Source: Planctomycetota bacterium (GTDB lineage: Bacteria > Planctomycetota > PUPC01 > DSUN01). Taken from it: 24,757 nt of DNA. Where the stretch lies: positions 1 to 24,757 of the forward strand of contig VGYW01000081.1 in assembly GCA_016872875.1 (NCBI GenBank). The letters are read 5' to 3'. Made by a program: the position numbers and the translations under genes. Numbering within the stretch: position 1 is the stretch's first letter; each line of letters starts with the position of its first letter. The notes under the pieces are model-generated. The model was given only the letters and a program-made list of their open reading frames with translations. It was not told the DNA's origin and searched no databases. Of this stretch, positions 8,010 through 13,815 are shown in pieces.

Positions 8010-9015
8010 GCTTTCGCACCTTGTAACGGGCCCTCCGCTCGAAGAGGCACGATGCCTCAGCCGGCTCGCGCGTCTCGGCGGTCGGGTAGGCGAGCGGATC
8101 GTAGTTGAGCCAGACGGACTCCGTGCGCTCACCCTTCGACGAGTTGCAGAGGCGTGTGGGCGCATCCACGCGCTGCCAACCCTCGTACAAGCGGTCCATC
8201 AGGGGACAACGGTAGCCCGAGACCGCCACTGCGCCGCGGGCCCCGCGCAACACCTCGGCCAACTCCGCGTGCTCACGGTCGGTCATCTCGAAGCCGTATG
8301 CCTTCACATCCCCTCGGGCCTCGTGCGGATAGGGGGGGTCGCAGTAGAATAGCGTGTCGGGCGAATCGTAGCGTCGAATGACCTCAATCGCCGGCGCATT
8401 CTCGATCTGGACGCGCTGAAGCCGCTGCACGATCTCAGGCAGGCCATCTATGCTACCGAGCCAGCGCGATACGGCGCCAGCCATGCCGGCCCTGGACGTC
8501 AGGACGCAGTGCGCCCAGCGGCCCTCCGAACTGGTCTGGGCCAGACCCGTGCGCGTCTGCCGCGCGCGCACGAAGAAACGGCGCGCCCGTTCCATTGGCG
8601 ACAGCCCCGGCTCGGGCGTGTTCGCCTTCACAAGCTCCTCGCGCGAGAAGGGGGTGAGGCTTATCAGCCTGATCAACTCCTTGCCTTCGTCCCGGAGGCA
8701 CCGGAAGAAATTGGCCACTTCCGAGTCCAGGTCGTTGTATGTTTCTACCGGCGCGGGAGGACGGTTGATCAGGACCGCCGCAGAGCCACCGAAGGGCTCG
8801 CAGAAGTGGGTGAATCGCGTCGGCAACAGGGGCAGAATGAAGTCCAGGTGCGAGAACTTGCCTCCGTAGTAGCCGAACGCGATCATCTTCGCGCGGCGCG
8901 CGCTCGCCCGCGCGATGAGGCGGCGATGGTTGAACTCGCTCGCTTCCCGCGGCCCGCCGTCCTCCCCATAGGGCTTGAGGGCGCTGCCGGAACGTGCTAT
9001 TGGAACCGCGCTCAT
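7993..9015 (-). CDS. D12-class (Dam-like) DNA N6-adenine methyltransferase
   Basis: Modification enzyme expected to transfer a methyl group from S-adenosylmethionine to adenine in the partner nuclease's site. The 340-residue protein shows the D12 order of motifs: FGYYGGK near residue 47, motif I FCEPFGGSAAV near 72, and motif IV FYCDPPY near 225. The ATG at 9015 is used because a promoter lies about 32 nt upstream and a GAGG sequence precedes it. The internal ATG at 8886, directly before the conserved FGYYGGK, is the main alternative because the first 43 residues look unlike the family. It forms a restriction-modification pair with the overlapping downstream nuclease gene. Confidence 0.9.
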   Translation of the reverse strand: MSAVPIARSGSALKPYGEDGGPREASEFNHRRLIARASARRAKMIAFGYYGGKFSHLDFILPLLPTRFTHFCEPFGGSAAVLINRPPAPVETYNDLDSEVANFFRCLRDEGKELIRLISLTPFSREELVKANTPEPGLSPMERARRFFVRARQTRTGLAQTSSEGRWAHCVLTSRAGMAGAVSRWLGSIDGLPEIVQRLQRVQIENAPAIEVIRRYDSPDTLFYCDPPYPHEARGDVKAYGFEMTDREHAELAEVLRGARGAVAVSGYRCPLMDRLYEGWQRVDAPTRLCNSSKGERTESVWLNYDPLAYPTAETREPAEASCLFERRARYKVRKRARKD

Positions 9016-9053
9016 GAACCCACTACCTCATCGTAAGTCCGCATATCAACTGT

Positions 9054-9082
9054 ATTCTAGACTTCCCGGCTAGACCAGTCAA
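9054..9082 (-). promoter_or_regulatory. Promoter of the first restriction-modification operon
   Basis: On the minus strand TTGACT (9077-9082) is separated by 17 bp from TAGAAT (9054-9059), a strong sigma-70-type match. Transcription would start near 9047, giving the methylase a leader of about 32 nt. The promoter begins only 13 bp after the FMN-binding gene ends, so the RM pair carries its own promoter inside a row of minus-strand genes. Confidence 0.75.
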
Positions 9083-9094
9083 GGGCATGGTTGG

Positions 9095-10033
9095 TCATTT
9101 CATCCCCGCCTTCTGGAGGGCCTCGTAGACGGCCTGGACGACGGCCTGGACGGTGACGGTGGCGCCGGTGATGGCGTCAACGTCGAGGCTCTGGCGCTCG
9201 ATGATCTGCTTGGGCACCGCGTCGCTCGCGCCCAGGTCGATCTTCTCCTCGTGCTGGAGCTTGATGTCGGCGATCTTCCCGCCCTTGACGCTGACCGTGG
9301 CGTTGATCTCCTTGACGTAGCCGAGGCCGGTGCCGCGGTAGATGCCGTCCTTGAGGCTCGTGGCTCCGCGGCTCTTGCGGTTGAGCAGGGCGAGCTTGCC
9401 GCGCACCTTGTCCACCTGGCGCTGGAGGAGGTGGCGGCCGTGGGGCTGGTCAGAGGTGGGGAAGAGGCGGATGGCCTCCTCGTAGTGCTGCCGGGCCTTC
9501 TCGGCGTCGCCCATGTCGGCGTAGATGTCGCCCAGCTTGTCCTTGACCTGTGCCATGTTGTTGATGCGCCAGGGCGGGTCGGGCAGGCGCTCCAGGGCGT
9601 CCTTGAGGGTCTGGGTGGCGCGCTCGTATTCGCCGAAGCGGGCGTAGAGCGCGGCCAGGGCGTTGTAGTCGAACGTCGCGCCCTTGGGCTTCGGGGCCAG
9701 GCGCTCGGCGTAGACCTTCAGCGCCCAGGCGTGCTCGCCGCCGAGGAAGAGATACATCGGATACTCGTGGCCGTCCGCCGAGCCGTTCTTCTGGACGACG
9801 TGGTAGGTGTAGGTGAGCTTGATGGCCTCGCGGTTCTTCCCCTCGGCCAGGAGCTTGCGCACGTGCAGCCGCGCGTCCTTCCACGGCGTCTTTGTGTCGT
9901 AATCCGACTTCACCTCGGCGAACCAGTCGGGCGGTATCTTCAGCGCCTTGATAGCCTCATCGAGCTTCGACTCCGCGGCGCCGGCCGCAAGCCCCATTGC
10001 CATCACCCACACAGCAAGGCCCTTCACGCGCAT
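9095..10033 (-). CDS. Exported TPR protein with FMN-binding domain (RnfG/NqrC/NosR type)
   Basis: Predicted periplasmic flavoprotein of 312 residues. It starts with a signal peptide (MRVKGLAVWVMAMGLAAGAAES); the ATG at 10033 has AGGAGA upstream. Residues about 90-215 contain TPR-like helices (ALYARFGEYERATQTL; LGDIYADMGDAEKARQHYEEAI). Residues about 228-310 match the FMN_bind pattern: DGIYRGTGLGYVKEI, then DAITGATVT near 287, where the Thr of the GAT motif is the usual site of covalent FMN attachment in RnfG/NqrC proteins. It follows the M55 peptidase gene by 52 bp and is probably in its transcript. Its likely redox partner, the NapH/NapG-like polyferredoxin, lies beyond the RM pair on the same strand. 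Confidence 0.85.
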   Translation of the reverse strand: MRVKGLAVWVMAMGLAAGAAESKLDEAIKALKIPPDWFAEVKSDYDTKTPWKDARLHVRKLLAEGKNREAIKLTYTYHVVQKNGSADGHEYPMYLFLGGEHAWALKVYAERLAPKPKGATFDYNALAALYARFGEYERATQTLKDALERLPDPPWRINNMAQVKDKLGDIYADMGDAEKARQHYEEAIRLFPTSDQPHGRHLLQRQVDKVRGKLALLNRKSRGATSLKDGIYRGTGLGYVKEINATVSVKGGKIADIKLQHEEKIDLGASDAVPKQIIERQSLDVDAITGATVTVQAVVQAVYEALQKAGMK

Positions 10034-10076
10034 TCGCTCTTCTCCTGTCTTGAATCTGCAATCTGGAATCTGGGAT

Positions 10077-10096
10077 GCCGCGGCCCTAGCCGCGGC
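10077..10096. repeat. Short perfect inverted repeat spanning the M55 peptidase stop codon
   Basis: GCCGCGGC at 10077-10084 is followed by CCTA and then GCCGCGGC again at 10089-10096. The minus-strand stop TAG of the peptidase gene sits in the four-base loop. A low-complexity ATCTGCAATCTGGAATCTGG run follows. It could attenuate read-through to the FMN-binding gene, but there is no U-tract. Confidence 0.5.
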
Positions 10097-10895
10097 TTGA
10101 GGCGAGGAACATGGCCGTGTCGAACCAGCCGTAGGCCTGGAGGAAATCCGCCGCCGCGTCATAGGCCACAGTGCAGCCATCCACCCGCCTCAGGCCGGGG
10201 AAGCCGAAGAGGGCATCGGCGTGCGAGGGGCTGGTGAACGTGACCTCGACCCGCACGGGCGGGGCGATGACGAAGGGCTTGCACGCCGCGCGGCCTCGAA
10301 GCCCCGCGGCTGCCCCCGCGCGGATCGCGGCCCGCGCCGCCCCCAGCGGCAGCATCTCGGCCACGAAGCGGCCCAGCCCCTTCTTCACGGCCATCGTTTG
10401 CACGCCCGGCCCCAGCAGCGCGCGGGCCTCGGCACACGCCGCCTCGTCGCCCGCCACCATCACCACGGGCACGCCGAAGTGCCCCGCGATAGCCGCGTCC
10501 GTGCCCAGCTCGCCAACCTCGATGCCGTTGAACCGCAACGAGTAGATGCAGAGCGAGTAAGTGTGGCACATCACGGCGTTGAGCGTGCCCGCCCTGGCGT
10601 GGTAGCCGACCAGCATCGCCGCGTCGAACGTCTCGTCAAGCCCCGCCATGTGATTCAGCGGCTTCGGCTCGCCCGAAAGGAACTTCGCCCTGGGGTCGAG
10701 GCGTTCGGGGATCAGGTTGCGCATGTTCGCGTGTGCCTCGCCCACGAGCACCTCGGTCGCCCCAGCGTCGAAGCAGCCTGCCGCCGCAGCGCTCGCGTCG
10801 TCCGTGATCAGCTCGCGTTCCCGCTGACGGTCCGCAGCGTCCCAGCGCGCGTAGCCCGACACCCCCTCCAAGTCAACTGTGATGAAGACCTTCAC
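10086..10895 (-). CDS. M55 family metallopeptidase (DppA-like D-aminopeptidase)
   Basis: Predicted zinc aminopeptidase of 269 residues, related to Bacillus DppA, which acts on D-amino-acid peptides. The expected ligands are visible at near-family positions: Asp8 and Glu10 in VDLEG, His55 in GEAHANMRN, His99 in GYHA, and Glu129 in VGELGTD; His111 in MCHTYS matches the catalytic His. The GTG start at 10895 has AAGGAG about eight bases upstream and a promoter further up. No signal peptide is seen, so it is probably cytoplasmic. It may recycle cell-wall or dietary D-peptides. It leads a probable transcript with the FMN-binding gene, though a functional link is not evident. Confidence 0.9.
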   Translation of the reverse strand: MKVFITVDLEGVSGYARWDAADRQRERELITDDASAAAAGCFDAGATEVLVGEAHANMRNLIPERLDPRAKFLSGEPKPLNHMAGLDETFDAAMLVGYHARAGTLNAVMCHTYSLCIYSLRFNGIEVGELGTDAAIAGHFGVPVVMVAGDEAACAEARALLGPGVQTMAVKKGLGRFVAEMLPLGAARAAIRAGAAAGLRGRAACKPFVIAPPVRVEVTFTSPSHADALFGFPGLRRVDGCTVAYDAAADFLQAYGWFDTAMFLASSRG

Positions 10896-10927
10896 GTCCT
10901 GCTCCTTTGCGTCACGGGTCGCCGCCG

Positions 10928-10956
10928 ATTATGGCGCGCCGCCCCCGCGCGATCAA
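10928..10956 (-). promoter_or_regulatory. Promoter of the M55 peptidase gene
   Basis: On the minus strand TTGATC (10951-10956) precedes CATAAT (10928-10933) with a 17-bp spacer. Transcription would begin near 10921, about 25 nt before the GTG start. The palindrome array begins 11 bp upstream of the -35 box. Confidence 0.6.
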
Positions 10957-10966
10957 CCCTCGAAGA

Positions 10967-11806
10967 GGGAGGCGGCAGAGGCTTGCGGGCCTTCTGCCCT
11001 CTGGGCAGCTTCGCCGACGCGAGATGCTATGCAGGCAGGGAGCCCGGTGCCTCCGGAGTTGAACAACTCCGGAACCACCACCCCGGCGTCCGGAAGGAGC
11101 CCCCTGTCCATTCCGGAGTTGGCCAACTCCGGAACAACCACCCCTGCCCCGCCGCGACCGAGCCCCAAAGCGGGAGGCAGCAGGGGCTTGCGGGCTCTCT
11201 GCCCTCTTCATAGCTTCGCCAATGCGAGATGCTCCGCAAACAGGGAGCCAGGTGCGTCCGGAGTTGAGCAACTCCGGAATCAGCGTCCCGGCGCCCGGAA
11301 GGAGCCCCCTGCCTATCCCGGAGTTGGCCAACTCCGGAACAAGCACCTCAGCCCCGACGGGACCGACCCCCAAAGCGGGAGGCAGCGGGGGCTTGGGGGC
11401 TTCTGGCCTCTGGACAGCTTCACTGATGCGAGATGCTGCGCACGCAGGGAGCCGGTTGGTTCCGGAGTTGAACAACTCCGGAATCAGCACCCCGGCACCC
11501 GGAAGGAGCCACGTATCTATTCCGGAGTTGGCCAACTCCGGAACAAGCACCTCAGCCCCGACGGGACCGACCCCAAAGCGGGAGACAGCGGGGACTTGGG
11601 GGCATTGTGCCCTCTGGACCGCTTCGCCCATGGGAGATGCTGCACAGGCGGGGAGTCGGGTGATTCCGGAGTTGAACAACTCCGGAATCATGCCCCCGGC
11701 GCCCGAAAGGAGCCGTGTGTCCATTCCGGAGTTGGCCAACTCCGGAACCAACAGGCGGCGGGTCTGTACCGAGATGCCGGTCCTTCGGGAGTTGGCCAGC
11801 TCGGGG
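10967..11806. repeat. Non-coding array of four ~204-bp repeats, each with two near-identical palindromes
   Basis: Four units begin near 10967, 11172, 11377 and 11580. Each carries palindrome A, CCGGAGTTGAACAACTCCGG, centred at 11062.5, 11267.5, 11471.5 and 11675.5, and palindrome B, CCGGAGTTGGCCAACTCCGG, centred at 11122.5, 11327.5, 11531.5 and 11735.5. The A-to-B distance is exactly 60 bp in all four units, and unit period is 205, 204 and 204 bp. A degenerate fifth palindrome at about 11784-11807 is again 60 bp after the last B. The 10-bp arms are essentially invariant while the spacers differ at many positions. Open frames exist on both strands (reading PELANSG), but this is what a stop-free palindrome would give, and the first unit is out of frame with the rest. 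No gene is supported. Possible roles are protein-binding sites or paired RNA hairpins. Confidence 0.85.
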
Positions 11807-11840
11807 ATTGACACACCTTCAGCGTGGGAAGTCGTGTCAT

Positions 11841-11869
11841 TTGACGATGCCCGCGCGGGGCGCTAGAAT
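11841..11869 (+). promoter_or_regulatory. Promoter of the DUF4091 lipoprotein gene
   Basis: TTGACG (11841-11846) is followed after 17 bp by TAGAAT (11864-11869). The predicted transcript begins near 11876. That leaves only about 7 nt before the ATG at 11883 but about 22 nt before the GTG at 11898, supporting the latter as start. It lies 35 bp after the palindrome array. Confidence 0.7.
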
Positions 11870-11885
11870 GCGCGGCACCCCTATG

Positions 11886-11891
11886 AGGAGG
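11886..11891 (+). promoter_or_regulatory. Ribosome binding site that decides the lipoprotein start
   Basis: AGGAGG ends six bases before the in-frame GTG at 11898. It lies downstream of the ATG at 11883, which has no ribosome site of its own. Confidence 0.75.
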
Positions 11892-11897
11892 CAAGGC

Positions 11898-13652
11898 GTG
11901 GGCAAGGCGAAGTGGTTGGGTGTTATCGTTGCCGCGGCCGCGCTCGGCGGCTGCTCTCTCATCCAGGTCAAGGAGCGGCAGATGGAATCCGCAAGCCTCT
12001 GGCCCGTTGACCCGCTCGTCAAGGTGTTCCGCGACACGCTGCCGCCGGGGGAGACCGGTGGCACAGGCGGGAGCCCGTTGCCGGCAACGGGCGCGCCTGT
12101 GGGCCACAGGCGAGACGCCTGTGCCACCAACGCCTGTGCCACCGAGGTGCTGGCGGCGCGGAACGAGTATGAGTCGGCACAGTTCGTCCTTCGTGCGAAG
12201 ACGCCGCTGACGAATCTCCACGCCCAGGTGAGCGGCCTGCCGAACGCGACGGCGAGCTTCGTGGGCTTCGTGCCCCTGCGGGCGAACACGCCGCGGACGC
12301 CCGAGGCGGAACTCGTCCGCAAGGCGCCAGGGCTCTTCCCCGACCCGCTCCTGCCGCCGACGATGGAGAGGCTGGAGGCGGACACGAGCCTGCCGGTCTG
12401 GGTGACGGTTCGCGTGCCGAAGGATGCGCGGCCGGGCATGCGGAAGGGGAAGCTCGTTGTGGAGTGCGACCAGGGGCGAATCAGCCAGCCTTTCACACTC
12501 CACATCGCAAAGGCGACCCTGCCCGATGAACGAACGCTCGCTGTGACCAACTGGTTCTCCGCCCACGGCCCCCGCTTCAAGAGCTTCCACGGGGTGGACG
12601 ACTGGAGCGACGCGCACTGGAAGGTGCTCGAACACTATGCGAAGGTGATGGCCGCCTATCGCCAGAACGTGGTGCTAACGCCCATCTACCAGCTCATCGA
12701 CTTCAAGGTCGGGCCAGACGGCAAGCTGGCGTTCGGCTTCGAGCGCTTCGACCGATGGGTGAAGCTGTTCCAGGACGCCGGCGTGGTGGGCCAGATCGAG
12801 GGGGGCCACCTGGGCACACGGCCGGGCGGGGCGTGGACCGCGCCCAGGTTCGAGATCTTCCTGCGGGCGGTGGAGGACGGCAAGGTGGTCTCGAAGAAGG
12901 GGGCGCCGGGCGAGCCCGCGGTCGAGGAGTTCCTCAGCCAGTTCCTGCCCGCCATCGAGCGGCACCTGGCCGAGAAGGGCTGGCTGGGCCTCTACACCCA
13001 ACACCTCTGCGACGAGCCGATCAAGGAGAACGCCGAGAGCTACCGCACCCTGGCCGCCCTCGTGAAGAAGCACGCCCCCAAGCTCCGCCGCATTGACGCC
13101 AACCACTACGCGGAACTGGTCGGCTCGATTGACGTGTGGGTGCCCCAGCTCAACTACTACGACCAGGCGCTGGCCTTCTACCGCGAGCGCCAGAAGGCGG
13201 GCGAGGAGGTCTGGACCTACACCTGCCTCGCCCCCACGGGCACCTATCCGAACCGCCTGATTGACGGCTCGCTCCTCAAGGTGCGGCTGCTCCACTGGGT
13301 GAACTTCCGCTTCGGCGCCACAGGCTACCTCCACTGGGGCTGGAACCAGTGGTCGGTGAAGGACCCGTTCTGCGACGTGGAGCCGCCCCACGGCCCGAAG
13401 ATCTTCCTGCCGCCGGGCGACGCCTGGCTCGTCTATCCCTCCAAGGAGCACGTGCTCTTGAGCTCGATTCGCCACGAGGCGATGCGCGACGGGATCGAGG
13501 ACTACGAGCTGCTCCAGCTCCTCGCCAAGAAGTCCCCCGCGAAGGCCCAGGCCCTGGCCGAGCGCCTCGTGCCCAAGATCGCCGCGCCCGAGAAGGACGT
13601 TGCGAAGTTCCGACAAGTGCGCAGGGAGCTCCTTGAGGCGTTGGCCGAGTAA
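11898..13652 (+). CDS. DUF4091 domain lipoprotein, glycoside hydrolase-like
   Basis: Predicted cell-surface lipoprotein of 584 residues. From the GTG start it reads MGKAKWLGVIVAAAALGGCS, a lipoprotein signal with an LGGC lipobox. The N-terminal region (to about 220) is beta-rich and contains the AARNEYESAQF segment usual in DUF4091 proteins. A TIM-barrel-like middle follows (HLCDEPIKENAESY, VWVPQLNYY). The C-terminal DUF4091 signature is clear: YLHWGWNQW, then SSIRHEAMRDGIEDYELLQLL. DUF4091 proteins are thought to act on glycans but the substrate is unknown. A dispersed repeat adds 29 codons in frame near residues 53-82, just before the NEYES segment. It may be co-transcribed with the membrane protein downstream. 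Confidence 0.88.
   Translation: MGKAKWLGVIVAAAALGGCSLIQVKERQMESASLWPVDPLVKVFRDTLPPGETGGTGGSPLPATGAPVGHRRDACATNACATEVLAARNEYESAQFVLRAKTPLTNLHAQVSGLPNATASFVGFVPLRANTPRTPEAELVRKAPGLFPDPLLPPTMERLEADTSLPVWVTVRVPKDARPGMRKGKLVVECDQGRISQPFTLHIAKATLPDERTLAVTNWFSAHGPRFKSFHGVDDWSDAHWKVLEHYAKVMAAYRQNVVLTPIYQLIDFKVGPDGKLAFGFERFDRWVKLFQDAGVVGQIEGGHLGTRPGGAWTAPRFEIFLRAVEDGKVVSKKGAPGEPAVEEFLSQFLPAIERHLAEKGWLGLYTQHLCDEPIKENAESYRTLAALVKKHAPKLRRIDANHYAELVGSIDVWVPQLNYYDQALAFYRERQKAGEEVWTYTCLAPTGTYPNRLIDGSLLKVRLLHWVNFRFGATGYLHWGWNQWSVKDPFCDVEPPHGPKIFLPPGDAWLVYPSKEHVLLSSIRHEAMRDGIEDYELLQLLAKKSPAKAQALAERLVPKIAAPEKDVAKFRQVRRELLEALAE
12057..12143. repeat. 87-bp RRDACAT-type palindromic element in frame within the DUF4091 gene
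   Basis: GGTGGCACAGGCG at 12057-12069 pairs perfectly with CGCCTGTGCCACC at 12131-12143, and the right arm is also present at 12116-12128. A perfect 20-bp palindrome, GCCCGTTGCCGGCAACGGGC, lies at 12073-12092. The element is 87 bp, exactly 29 codons, so the reading frame survives; the peptide includes GHRRDACAT. The same core occurs in the element at 5133-5256. Confidence 0.82.
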
Positions 13653-13660
13653 GCGGCATC

Positions 13661-13799
13661 CGTAATCCGCAATCCGTAATCCGTAACCGGGAAAGCCGCG
13701 AGCGGCGAGCCACGAGCTTCGAGCTTCGAGCTTCCTCCGACAAGGCTCGCGGCTCGGCGCTCGTGGCTCGAAGCTCTTGGTTGCGGATTACGGATTACG
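13661..13799. repeat. Nested imperfect inverted repeat between lipoprotein and membrane protein genes
   Basis: Outer arms are built from iterated ATCCGTAATCCG at 13661-13687 and its complement CGGATTACGGATTACG at 13784-13799. Inner arms are built from GAGCCACGAGCTTCGAGC near 13707 and CGCTCGTGGCTCGAAGCTC at 13759-13777. The iterated half-words suggest slippage growth. Transcribed, it would form a long hairpin that could stop or protect the lipoprotein mRNA. The 163 bp between the two genes hold little else. Confidence 0.7.
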
Positions 13800-13815
13800 C
13801 TGCAATGGTCAGACT

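Noticed and set aside
8010..8165. Longer N-terminus of the first restriction nuclease, starting at 8165
   Set aside because: The extra 52 residues are arginine- and serine-rich antisense-like sequence within the methylase gene. The GTG at 8009 has a ribosome-site-like AAGGTG and a usual 17-bp overlap.
10967..11806. CRISPR array
   Set aside because: The repeating unit is about 204 bp with related, not unique, spacers, and there are no cas genes nearby.
10912..11866. Repeat proteins on either strand across the palindrome array (PELANSG-type repeats)
   Set aside because: Both strands are open because the palindromes read similarly both ways and lack stops. The first unit is shifted by one base relative to the others, variation between units shows no three-base pattern by eye, and no start with ribosome site fits.
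11883..11897. ATG at 11883 as start of the DUF4091 lipoprotein
   Set aside because: It has no ribosome site and lies about 7 nt from the predicted transcription start. The GTG at 11898 has AGGAGG at ideal spacing and gives a shorter, typical lipoprotein signal.
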